Shown here: piece after piece, positions 1 to 6,770 of the stretch
How positions within the stretch are numbered: position 1 is the first letter of the stretch
How the letters are laid out: each line of letters opens with the position of its first letter
Assembly (NCBI GenBank): GCA_002170915.1
Contig: NHHQ01000118.1
Coordinates: 8,275 to 16,952, forward strand
Length of the DNA: 8,678 nt
Direction of reading: 5' to 3'
DNA from: Rhodospirillaceae bacterium TMED167
Lineage (GTDB): Bacteria > Pseudomonadota > Alphaproteobacteria > Rhodospirillales_A > UBA2165
The notes under the pieces: generated by a model
The model's database searches: none
Told to the model about the DNA's origin: nothing
Seen by the model: only the letters and a program-made list of their open reading frames with translations
Position numbers and translations under genes: made by a program

Positions 1-2
1 GG

Positions 3-224
3 CATAGCAGAAAATTTTTAAAAACGGTATGCTGCCTCAAAGCCCCCCTTAAACTTGATTTAGCGACGCCTAATCGATGCGCATCGAATGCTGAGAGGGT
101 TCTATTGCAGCCATTTCTACAGAACTTCGACCATCACCAAGAACGGGGGCTTTTACTGACAGCCAGCGAATTACTTCCGGTTATCGATGGAATATTATGT
201 GAGAAGTTTTACTTTCAAAGGTAA
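3..224 (+). CDS. Possible 3' end of a gene entering from the left edge, function unknown
   Basis: The frame starting at base 3 is open for 73 codons from the window edge to a TAA at 222-224. There is no ATG in this frame, so if real it is the C-terminal part of a gene that begins outside the window. The last 45 residues look protein-like, with a mix of hydrophobic and charged residues and an end reading ILCEKFYFQR. I do not recognise the family. It lies upstream of and in the same direction as the dioxygenase, with 173 bases between. By chance, 73 codons stay open a few percent of the time, so support is moderate. A 14-bp perfect palindrome lies inside it. Confidence 0.4.
   Translation, partial: HSRKFLKTVCCLKAPLKLDLATPNRCASNAERVLLQPFLQNFDHHQERGLLLTASELLPVIDGILCEKFYFQR
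74..87. repeat. 14-bp perfect palindrome
   Basis: TCGATGCGCATCGA reads the same on both strands. It could be a protein-binding site or chance. It sits inside the putative partial coding frame 3-224. Confidence 0.4.
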
Positions 225-347
225 AGGAAGCATGCATATCACCTCGACCCTAGGAGGCAAGACAAGACATAAAACGTAACATAATAAAAAGCCAGCCGAC
301 CGGCTCAAGTAACATAGCATTATGGGCCCAACGACGATGATGCCTTT

Positions 348-376
348 TTGCACAGCATAAACCCACGCTTTAAATA
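348..376 (+). promoter_or_regulatory. Tentative sigma70-like promoter for the dioxygenase
   Basis: TTGCAC (348-353) and TAAATA (371-376) are separated by 17 bases and lie 22 bases before the ATG at 398. Each box matches only three of six consensus positions, so this is a weak call made mainly on spacing and location. The rest of the 225-397 leader is A/T-rich. It holds a small inverted repeat at 294-305 and no gene. Confidence 0.2.
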
Positions 377-397
377 AACTACGGGGGCAGATAAGTG

Positions 398-1249
398 ATG
401 AAAAATTCTAGAATAGAGGTTAAACCTTCCGGCGCTCAGTTGGGCGCCGAAATACATAATATCAACCTGACAGACACCATATCCGAAGTAGAAAAAGAAA
501 CACTGCGTCAAGCTCTCGACCAATATGAGGTGGTCTTCTTCCCGAAACAGAAGTTAACCCCCCATCACCAGAAAGAGGCAACCCGTATATTCGGCCCTCT
601 TTTTCCGTCGTATACTTTTTTCGATCATTTGGATGACGATCCAGAAATAGAGGTGGTCATCAACGATGAGAACAACCCGCCTACGGGCACGGCCAGATGG
701 CACGCGGATTTGACATGGTCCAAGGAGCCCCCGGGCGGCACAAGTTTGTACGCGCGTAAGCTGCCGGAGAGTGGGCGAGGCAATACCATCTGGGCCAGCA
801 TGTCATATGCTTACGACACACTGTCAGACAAAATGAAAACCTATCTCGAAGGCCTTGAGGCCATACATAGTTGGGATTTACTACTGCCAGGCCGCACCCA
901 ATTTCTGGCACGCAGTGGTGAGGCATTTCTCGAGCACAAAAGAAAGAACCCACCGATTCCTCAGCCCGTGATTAGGACACATCCGCGGACAGGCAAAAAA
1001 ATTCTCAATGTAAATCCGACTTTCACCCACCACATTGTGGATGTGCCCCGGCTTGAGAGCGATGGGATCTTGGAGTTCCTATTTAGCCTACCGGCCCGGC
1101 CGGAAAATCAGGTACGGCATGAATGGCAAGAGGGAACACTAGCCGTTTGGGATAATACAGCGACCCAGCACGCCGCCGTCGACGACTTTTTTCCTGAATA
1201 TAGAGAACTCACCCGAGTTACCTTTGGCGGCCACGGCACCCCTTATTAA
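398..1249 (+). CDS. TauD/TfdA-family 2-oxoglutarate/Fe(II)-dependent dioxygenase
   Basis: This 283-residue protein has the usual full length of TauD/TfdA enzymes. These are cytoplasmic and couple decarboxylation of 2-oxoglutarate to oxidation of a substrate such as taurine, an aryloxyalkanoate or a natural-product intermediate. The Fe-binding facial triad is visible: H102 and D104 in WHADLTW, and the distal H258 in NTATQHAAVDD. R269 or R273 in YRELTR fits the arginine that holds the 2-oxoglutarate carboxylate, and T130 in GNTIWAS matches the family's GDTLW-type motif. The substrate cannot be read from sequence. I prefer the ATG at 398 over the adjacent GTG at 395; a G-rich stretch at 383-387 is a plausible but imperfect ribosome site. 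The gene converges on the carbamoyltransferase operon, so a shared pathway is possible but not shown by co-transcription. Confidence 0.93.
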   Translation: MKNSRIEVKPSGAQLGAEIHNINLTDTISEVEKETLRQALDQYEVVFFPKQKLTPHHQKEATRIFGPLFPSYTFFDHLDDDPEIEVVINDENNPPTGTARWHADLTWSKEPPGGTSLYARKLPESGRGNTIWASMSYAYDTLSDKMKTYLEGLEAIHSWDLLLPGRTQFLARSGEAFLEHKRKNPPIPQPVIRTHPRTGKKILNVNPTFTHHIVDVPRLESDGILEFLFSLPARPENQVRHEWQEGTLAVWDNTATQHAAVDDFFPEYRELTRVTFGGHGTPY

Positions 1250-1277
1250 GAACCGATCGTACTGCGGTCGAACGGTA

Positions 1278-1293
1278 ATGACGGGACCGTCAT
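1278..1293. other. Short inverted repeat after the dioxygenase stop
   Basis: ATGACGG and CCGTCAT are complementary around a two-base centre, 28 bases beyond the TAA. No run of T follows, so it is not a classical Rho-independent terminator. It may stabilise the 3' end of the transcript or be a protein-binding site. Confidence 0.35.
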
Positions 1294-1439
1294 ACACTAA
1301 CTTGTCCCGGATAGTTCAGCCGCGCCCAAAATAATCCTGGGTATTTCCGTTTTTAGTATCGGGCGAAAACTCGAGAAAACTAATGCCAGATAATGTTGGT
1401 CTTCCCTCTAATCATTACCTGAACAACTGACGTAACATG

Positions 1440-1474
1440 TGTCGTTTATTCCTTATATATGTCGTTTATTCCTT
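1440..1474. repeat. 15-bp exact direct repeat
   Basis: TGTCGTTTATTCCTT occurs at 1440-1454 and again at 1460-1474, giving a 20-bp period with a 5-bp TA-rich spacer. It looks like a local slippage duplication in non-coding DNA. A paired protein-binding site is the alternative. Confidence 0.6.
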
Positions 1475-1639
1475 TTTCGTTTTCTAGCCCACCGCGGAAG
1501 TGCAAATATCTGGATCAACGAGAAAGATCCGGTCCGAAACCGAGAGTTAATTTCCCATTGGCGACTACGCGGATCATCCTCGCAAGTCTTAAATTACTCT
1601 AATCTTTTTATGTGCCGTATTCGGAGAGCAGAACTTTCA

Positions 1640-1689
1640 TTATAAAGGCGGGGGCCTGCAAATCGCCCTCTATTAGGCCCTCTTTATAA
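1640..1689. terminator. Candidate bidirectional terminator stem-loop
   Basis: TTATAAAG (1640-1647) pairs with CTTTATAA (1682-1689). Inside it, GGGCCT (1652-1657) pairs with AGGCCC (1675-1680), with a small asymmetric internal loop between the helices and a 17-base apical loop. The GC-rich inner helix is followed on both strands by a T-rich segment (TCTTTAT on +, CCTTTAT on -). This is the layout expected of a terminator shared by convergent units: the dioxygenase ends upstream on + and the operon ends at 1903 on -. It is about 210-390 bases from either stop codon, and neither T-tract is perfect. Confidence 0.45.
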
Positions 1690-1902
1690 AGCAGAAAAAT
1701 CCTAAAACGGCTTTGTGGTTTTCTTCCGGTAGCAAATGTGTCGAATTTAAGAATGAATGGAATTTAATCGACGTTGTCAGATACAACCGCGACCATAAAG
1801 TTGCACTCCTCGTCGTAGCGGTATGCTTCACCCGTAAAGCCAAGGTATAATACTCAGCAATTTAACCAGAGGTGCTAAACAGATCGCGATCTAACTGCCG
1901 TG

Positions 1903-2334
1903 TTATTGCATTGCGTACACAAAGGCTGATGCCGGAACATGCTTGATCTCGGGATCTACAGTTTTCCGCTCCAGCTTCCGGCACATTAGTTCCTTAAAGC
2001 GGCCAAGGATTAGCACCGCTCCCCATCCACTTCCGCCATCATCCAAGGAAAGACCGTTGAGAAAGAACCGCGCGAGACGCTCCCCCTCTTCAACCCATCC
2101 ATCGGGATCATTACTTTTTATTTTTTCATATGTCGCATCATATTCTTTATTGCAGTGGAGGATGAAGAACGTGGCAAAGCGTTCCTCGTCAGCTGATTTC
2201 AGCTGGGATATAAGGTTGTTAAAATCCTCAAGAGAACCCGCCAGCGTCGCTGCGGCTGCCTCATCCTTTACAGCCAAAGCGCTGTGCATTTCTTGAAGGT
2301 TCTCGGAAAGGCTTTCCAAATAAGAGTCCCACAT
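1903..2334 (-). CDS. Unknown 143-residue protein at the end of the carbamoyltransferase operon
   Basis: The protein is acidic, probably mostly helical and soluble, with no signal peptide or membrane segment. An Ala-rich stretch near residues 20-40 (KDEAAAATLAG) is followed by a central segment, RFATFFILHCNKEYDATYEK, and a Gly-rich turn, LDDGGSGWGAVLILGRF, at about residues 98-114. I recognise no family or catalytic motif. The ATG at 2334 lies 5 bases after the SGNH hydrolase stop, so it is very probably in the same transcript and may be read by re-initiation, as no strong ribosome site is visible. An in-frame GTG at 2355 inside the hydrolase gene is a less likely start. Position suggests an accessory or partner protein of the carbamoylation pathway; that is inference. 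Confidence 0.8.
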   Translation of the reverse strand: MWDSYLESLSENLQEMHSALAVKDEAAAATLAGSLEDFNNLISQLKSADEERFATFFILHCNKEYDATYEKIKSNDPDGWVEEGERLARFFLNGLSLDDGGSGWGAVLILGRFKELMCRKLERKTVDPEIKHVPASAFVYAMQ

Positions 2335-2339
2335 GCGGC

Positions 2340-3644
2340 TTAATCTATTTCCCACAAACCCAACAGATGTTCGGTATAGCAGTCCGCAATGATTTCATCA
2401 CCCTCCGGATTAGCATGAACATGATCCCACATTAATTCCTGCTCAGGCCCCGCATCCGCGAATACAGATGGAAAATCTATAAATTCGAAGTCACCGTGTT
2501 TATCTACTTCGCTTGGGAGTTCCGCAATCAACGACGCGACTCGATTATACATTTTCCGGCGTCGGGGATCAGCTTTCAAGAATTTTGTAAGGTCGTCCAG
2601 ATATTCGATTTCCCGAATATGAGGAGTTTTTCTATCGAATAAAAGAGGCTGGACCCCCCAAATAAATCTTCCATTACCCGCCTCCACAAGCTCATGAAAT
2701 TGCCGGTGGCGGACCATCATGGCGGTTAGGATATTATGTTTAAGGTTAAATTCCGCTGGAATTTCTTCTGGTACATCACCCTCCTGGTGAAGTAAATAAG
2801 ACCAATATTCAGCGTGCTGCTGGTAGATTATGTTGTGTTGGGTAACCAGATAGGGATCATTGCGCAGACCATACCATATGTCGTTGTGGCCACTGTGGGA
2901 TATCACAACATCAGGACGCAGTTGCTGTACAAACAACAGATAAGTCATCATTTCTTGCATCACCACATTGTCATGCATCCCAAAATTCAGAACGGTAATT
3001 TTTTTGCCAACCCTCTCCAGGGCGAGGCTCAATTTTTGTTCCAAGCGAGCGGGAAACATCTCGTTAATCTGGCAATAGACACTAAACGCTGCCGAACCTC
3101 CAAATACGGCTACGAGAAGGTGGTCGTTATCTCGACTGGCCAAAGGCCGGTAGTCTTCTTGGATTCTAAACCCAAACGGATCAATTGGCCCTGATTCAGG
3201 ATCCATGTAAAGGCAGCCGTATGGAAAATTTTCAAATCCCCACTTTTTAGGCCCCAGTCGGTTAAAAACATGCCGGTCTAAATGGAGGTGTTCAGTTTCA
3301 TCAAACTCGGCGGGCTGAACCTGACGGAAAGGGCCCCGGCCACTCAAATCTAATCTATTGACTTGATACCGGTAGACGCGCTGGCTTTTCGGCCATTCAA
3401 TTCCTTCGATGACCTGGCGGCTCGTAATATAAACCACAGTATTATGTCCCGCCTCACTCTCTCCCGGGACATAATCATGCAAAGTGTGCACAGGAACAGC
3501 CGCAGCATATCTGATCACGGTCTCCTTGGGTGCGGCAAAGATTGTTTCTTCGTGCCCCCTAAATCGGTCGGTTACGAGCTTGATAGCCCGGTCAACATCC
3601 ACGCTATCCTCATCAGTTTCCGGGAGAACAATGAGCGTCGTCAT
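2340..3644 (-). CDS. SGNH/GDSL-family hydrolase (esterase/acyltransferase-like)
   Basis: The 434-residue protein carries the four SGNH blocks in its C-terminal two thirds. These are the nucleophile S184 in VFGGSAAF, the oxyanion glycine G222 in NFGMHDN, N254 in SGHNDIWYG, and the Asp/His pair D407 and H410 in WDHVHANPEG. Such enzymes hydrolyse or transfer acyl groups on small molecules, glycans or lipids; the substrate here is unknown. The first 150 or so residues are not part of the catalytic fold and I do not recognise them. No signal peptide is visible, so it is probably cytoplasmic. The ATG at 3644 overlaps the carbamoyltransferase stop as ATGA and has AAAGG (3658-3654) nine bases upstream. 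A GTG at 3704 would extend it inside the upstream gene and is unlikely. The overlap implies coupled translation and a joint role. Confidence 0.9.
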   Translation of the reverse strand: MTTLIVLPETDEDSVDVDRAIKLVTDRFRGHEETIFAAPKETVIRYAAAVPVHTLHDYVPGESEAGHNTVVYITSRQVIEGIEWPKSQRVYRYQVNRLDLSGRGPFRQVQPAEFDETEHLHLDRHVFNRLGPKKWGFENFPYGCLYMDPESGPIDPFGFRIQEDYRPLASRDNDHLLVAVFGGSAAFSVYCQINEMFPARLEQKLSLALERVGKKITVLNFGMHDNVVMQEMMTYLLFVQQLRPDVVISHSGHNDIWYGLRNDPYLVTQHNIIYQQHAEYWSYLLHQEGDVPEEIPAEFNLKHNILTAMMVRHRQFHELVEAGNGRFIWGVQPLLFDRKTPHIREIEYLDDLTKFLKADPRRRKMYNRVASLIAELPSEVDKHGDFEFIDFPSVFADAGPEQELMWDHVHANPEGDEIIADCYTEHLLGLWEID

Positions 3645-5389
3645 GTCATGTCGCCTTTGCTGACAACAAAGTTGCCCATGACCAAAAAATCCAGCCCGCT
3701 CCATGAAAATGTCTCGAGGGCGTCGTATGGGGTGTTGACCATCGCTTCACCCTGCATATTGAATGAGGTATTCAACACAATGGGAACCCCGGTTTGCCGA
3801 TCAATCGCCGCGATAAGATCGTAAAAAAGAGAATTCACATCCCAACGCACGAGGTGTAAGCGGGCAGTTCCGTCGACATGCGTTATGGCGGGCAGTTTGG
3901 ACCGTTGCGCCTCGCGAACGGGCACGACGGACAACATAAACTCTTCCGGTGAACATTCCGAAAGGTCATCCGGGATGTCGAAATATTCATGGGCCCGCTC
4001 GGCGAGTATCGAAGGCGCAAATGGTCGAAAACGCTCCCTAAATTTGATTTTAGTATTAACGATTTCTTGCATGTCGGGATCCGCGGGGTTCGCTAAAATA
4101 CTTCGATTACCCAGCGCCCGCGGGCCCCATTCGAAAGGTCCTTGCAGCCAGCCCACCACGAACCCCCCGGCAAGTTGTGAGGCCACTAATGAAACGAGGT
4201 CTGCTTGGGTATCATATTGGGTATAAGGCACATCGTATTTGTGCAGCGCTAATTCAACCTCACCGGGGTCATATTCTTTACCTAGGTGCACACTCCTCAA
4301 TGGGACAATCGAAGAAGAGGTATTCTCTGCACGCCAATGCAATGCCGCTCCTAGTGCGGCCCCTCCATCGCCAGCCGCAGGCTGAACAAACAGATTACAA
4401 TTTAACTCCTTTTTGACACGGGCATTGGCCAGTGAATTCAACCCTACGCCTCCAGCAAAACACAGGTCTTTCTCTCCGGTCTTGGTTAGAGCGGCTGCGG
4501 AAATATGAAGAACCGCATCTTCGGTACATTTCTGAAGACTGGCAGCAATGTCGGCGTATCTTTGATCGTCAAGGTCGGGGTGTCCTTCGGAAGCAAAAGA
4601 AAAATGGCTCCCTGGCTCCCTGGGGTTTCCGAGCAAGGCGCGTAACCGTTGATTGAATGGAAACTTCTGGGGACAGTTAAACTCGAAATAAGAGGGATCA
4701 ATCTCAAACTCTCCACCAGGTTTTAGACGCAACAAATTGGAAAAAGCATCCTGGTAATTCGGTTCTCCGAAACCTGCCATGCCCATAACTTTATATTCGC
4801 CTTCATTCACTTCAAAGCCAAGGAAAGCCGTAATAGCGCTATAGAGCAGTCCCAATGAATGCGGAAATGATTGACTTGTCAGTTTGGTTAATCCGCCGCG
4901 CTCGCCGTGCGATATTGTAGTCGTTTCGTACTCACCAACACCGTCCATGGTAACAACAGCGGCTCCTGAGAAAGGTGAGCAGTAATATGCTGAAGCCGCA
5001 TGCGACTGATGGTGCTCAATGCTACATACCCTCGACATCGGCAATCCGAGGTACCGTGCAATGGCATCTTCTGGATCAAATTTATCATGGAAGATCCATG
5101 AGCTGATGACCCGTTCCAAGTATTCCGGGTGTTGCTCTAGTTCTTCAACATATGAGGACACGATTCGATCCCATTTCAACGCCGTATTCTCGTAGTAGAC
5201 GACGACGTCGAGCTCAGGTGCAGTAAGTCCACCTGCAGATAAACAATAGTCTATGGCGCTGGTTGGAAACCCATTGTCATGCTTTTTCCTACTGAATCTC
5301 TCCTCTTCCGCGGCCGCCAATATTCCAGTGTTTCCAACAAGGGCCGCGGCGGAATCGTGATAACCAAAGGACAGGCCAAGAACATTCAT
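3641..5389 (-). CDS. Carbamoyltransferase, NodU/CmcH family
   Basis: The product is 582 residues, typical for the family. NodU/CmcH-type enzymes transfer a carbamoyl group from carbamoyl phosphate through carbamoyl-adenylate to a hydroxyl or amine of a nodulation factor, antibiotic or toxin. The N-terminal Kae1/YrdC-like part shows the metal-binding HHQSHA at 126-131, the acid MDGVGE near 148-153, GGVGLNS at 313-319 and AAGDGGAALG at 338-347. The C-terminal domain has the hallmark EWGPRALGNRSI at 420-431, KFRERFRPFAPS at 449-460 and NTSFN at 540-544. All motifs look intact. The protein is probably cytosolic. The ATG at 5389 gives the usual family start, MNVLGLSFGYHDSAA. A GTG at 5407 would add six residues and overlap the upstream ORF. 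The acceptor is unknown. The downstream SGNH gene overlaps by four bases. Confidence 0.95.
   Translation of the reverse strand: MNVLGLSFGYHDSAAALVGNTGILAAAEEERFSRKKHDNGFPTSAIDYCLSAGGLTAPELDVVVYYENTALKWDRIVSSYVEELEQHPEYLERVISSWIFHDKFDPEDAIARYLGLPMSRVCSIEHHQSHAASAYYCSPFSGAAVVTMDGVGEYETTTISHGERGGLTKLTSQSFPHSLGLLYSAITAFLGFEVNEGEYKVMGMAGFGEPNYQDAFSNLLRLKPGGEFEIDPSYFEFNCPQKFPFNQRLRALLGNPREPGSHFSFASEGHPDLDDQRYADIAASLQKCTEDAVLHISAAALTKTGEKDLCFAGGVGLNSLANARVKKELNCNLFVQPAAGDGGAALGAALHWRAENTSSSIVPLRSVHLGKEYDPGEVELALHKYDVPYTQYDTQADLVSLVASQLAGGFVVGWLQGPFEWGPRALGNRSILANPADPDMQEIVNTKIKFRERFRPFAPSILAERAHEYFDIPDDLSECSPEEFMLSVVPVREAQRSKLPAITHVDGTARLHLVRWDVNSLFYDLIAAIDRQTGVPIVLNTSFNMQGEAMVNTPYDALETFSWSGLDFLVMGNFVVSKGDMT
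3654..3658 (-). promoter_or_regulatory. Ribosome binding site inside the carbamoyltransferase 3' end
   Basis: AAAGG lies nine bases before the ATG at 3644. It fixes the SGNH hydrolase start at the ATGA overlap rather than at the upstream GTG. Confidence 0.6.
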
Positions 5390-5394
5390 CCCGA

Positions 5395-5727
5395 TTAGAA
5401 CCGGCACTCCCGCACCAGATCTGCGGAATAATTTTCTGGATCGTGACGTCCGGACGAAAAAATGGTCGCGGCTTTAGCCGGTGAAAGCTGAGTGGCTCTC
5501 AGCGGGAAAGGGAAACCCCAACGGCACCCCCAGTCCTGATCACCTTTATATTTATCTGCTAGTTCGGTGAAAAATTTAGCACGTATTTTTAATCGCAACC
5601 CTGTTTTAATCAAAGAAACTGAGAAACAGCCTCCGAGCAGATAATTGATACCTTTTATTCTCAAATACAGATACGTTATTTCATCGCTCAACAGAGGCAA
5701 CTCCCGGAATTGGAAAGTCTTAACCAC
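5395..5727 (-). CDS. Possible 110-residue unknown protein leading the carbamoyltransferase operon
   Basis: The frame stops with a TAA five bases before the carbamoyltransferase ATG, the spacing expected of an operon neighbour. The N-terminal part alternates hydrophobic and charged residues (FQFRELPLLSDEITYLYLRI) and looks protein-like. The C-terminal part contains GCRWGFPFPLRA. I do not recognise the family. The start is uncertain: GTG at 5727 has no ribosome site, and the frame stays open upstream to 5808 without an ATG, reading ALFQFICLTEDRKFEVIFPV. Either a rare start is used further upstream or the 5' end has been lost or frameshifted. It could be an accessory protein of the carbamoylation pathway or the remnant of a larger enzyme. 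Confidence 0.45.
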   Translation of the reverse strand: MVKTFQFRELPLLSDEITYLYLRIKGINYLLGGCFSVSLIKTGLRLKIRAKFFTELADKYKGDQDWGCRWGFPFPLRATQLSPAKAATIFSSGRHDPENYSADLVRECRF

Positions 5728-6620
5728 CGGAAATATAACTTCGAATTTTCTGTCTTCTGTGAGGCATATGAATTGGAAAAGAGCGTGTTGTTTCGCCGTA
5801 TCATTGCTTCAATCGCTAGTCAAAAATAGGTGTCGGACGGAGTATGATTAGAATAAATTTACTATCCGTTAACAGTGTCTTATTCAAAACTAAAAACTGG
5901 CGAAGTTATAGACCGAATGCGCAGCCCCCTCGCTTGTCTGCTGGCGGGTGCTGTCTTTGACATTTATCTAGCTAACGCATAGTCACCGCCCACAGGTGTG
6001 CTGTTAATTCACAAGTGAAAATGAGGCAGGTAAGCATAAGAGCTCTCTTTGTGGGTTACCCGCATAAACACCTGATCACCCTGGTCTGTGAATCATACCC
6101 AAAGGCTGGTTCGTCTTTGACCAGCGGCTTGGTAAGTTTCTCGTGACGTCGAAGTCTGTGGGGTCAGGCTCCACTTTATGGCCAAATACATCGAGCATCC
6201 ACCAGCTCGGGCCCCTCAGTTTAGACGCAGTCGGCGCAAAGCGATTCTTCGAATTTGGCAATGAATGGCTCCTCATTACCTGCACCGAGCCGCGCGCAGT
6301 TGTCGGGTTTTCACGGTGCGGCTTGACCCAGAAAATCGCTCTTCATCGGCAAGGCCTCTAACGAAGGACAATCTCAGAGCCATTAAATTGCGGTACCACA
6401 CTGCATGTTTTAGGCGGGGTTATCCTTGAGCAGCTGGATGGGCGCAGAAGTGCCTGATTTGTGTAGGCCCCCTTCACTTAGCCGAAGTGTTTATGATTCT
6501 CCGATCTCTGTATCGAAACGGCAACCTCTGAAAAAATATGTGACTGGAAAGCCACTGCCGACACGAATAACCCACAGGGGATTGCTTAGGCAGGACCCAT
6601 TGAATTATCTTATTGTAACA
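5728..6620. other. Gene-poor 0.9-kb stretch, possibly degraded element
   Basis: No ORF here has a good start, a ribosome site and a recognisable product. At 6076-6361 both strands carry open frames of about 70 codons over the same DNA. The + frame reads through WFVFDQRLGKFLVTSKSVGS and FFEFGNEWLLITCTEPR. The - frame reads through SKLRGPSWWMLDVFGH and VEPDPTDFDVTR. Both look protein-like but I match neither to a family; a degraded repeat or transposon fragment is plausible. The A/T-rich part at 5830-5900 is the likely place for the promoter of the minus-strand operon, but I see only weak -35/-10 candidates. Confidence 0.5.
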
Positions 6621-6770
6621 ATGGAACATTTCACAAATATATTATGCAAAGGTGACCTTCTCTGCCATGCGGGTGAGCCGAATTTTCTGGGTTCGCTGGC
6701 TTTGGGAACAGGGTGCCTAATTGCTTCCGGCATTATTTTGGCAATATGGGTCAGAATCTTTGATCGCTAG
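6621..6770 (+). CDS. Small membrane protein, copy 1 of a tandem pair (49 residues)
   Basis: The ATG at 6621 opens a 49-residue protein with a polar N-terminus containing two cysteines (ILCKGDLLCHAGEPNF) and one hydrophobic segment at about residues 22-44, ending IWVRIFDR. Codon-by-codon comparison with copy 2 shows 14 identical residues out of 25 over LCK to GTGC, with many changes at third positions. Its last 17 codons also match the last 17 of copy 2, both ending at aligned stop codons. Copy 1 lacks 66 bp found in copy 2, so it has one membrane segment instead of two. No good ribosome site is seen. The in-frame extension back to 6426 is probably chance. The function is unknown; it could be a shortened, perhaps inactive paralogue. 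Confidence 0.5.
   Translation: MEHFTNILCKGDLLCHAGEPNFLGSLALGTGCLIASGIILAIWVRIFDR

Larger units (their letters stand above)
1250..1902. other. 650-base spacer between convergent units, no convincing gene
   Basis: This stretch separates the dioxygenase (+) from the minus-strand operon. It holds a short palindrome just after the dioxygenase stop (1278-1293), a 15-bp direct repeat (1440-1474) and a large stem-loop (1640-1689). A minus-strand frame at 1853-1764 is open for 29 codons, starts right after a stop, has no usual start codon and ends in VAVVSDNVD. It looks protein-like and may be a gene remnant. A GTG-initiated + strand frame at 1439-1645 is open for 68 codons, but it begins in the direct repeat, lacks a ribosome site and resembles nothing I know. 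Confidence 0.6.

Noticed and set aside
286..305. Possible minus-strand terminator (AGCCGGTCGGCT then TTTTT)
   Set aside because: The stem is only 4-5 bp, the T run is displaced by three bases, and no minus-strand gene ends there.
681..953. 90-codon minus-strand ORF over the dioxygenase
   Set aside because: It is antisense to a gene with intact catalytic motifs and has no ribosome site or familiar sequence.
1437..1487. 16-residue hydrophobic peptide starting at ATG 1437
   Set aside because: It is produced by the direct repeat, lacks a ribosome site and is too short to support.
1439..1645. 68-codon + strand ORF with a GTG start
   Set aside because: It starts inside a direct repeat, has no ribosome site, runs into the terminator-like stem-loop and resembles nothing known.
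2814..4656. Several + strand ORFs of 74-153 codons across the SGNH and carbamoyltransferase genes
   Set aside because: All are shadows of strongly supported minus-strand genes, with random-looking composition.
3641..5389. A saxitoxin biosynthesis cluster
   Set aside because: Only the carbamoyltransferase/GDSL-type pairing is shared. No polyketide-like starter, amidinotransferase or cytochrome gene is present in the window, so the product is left open.
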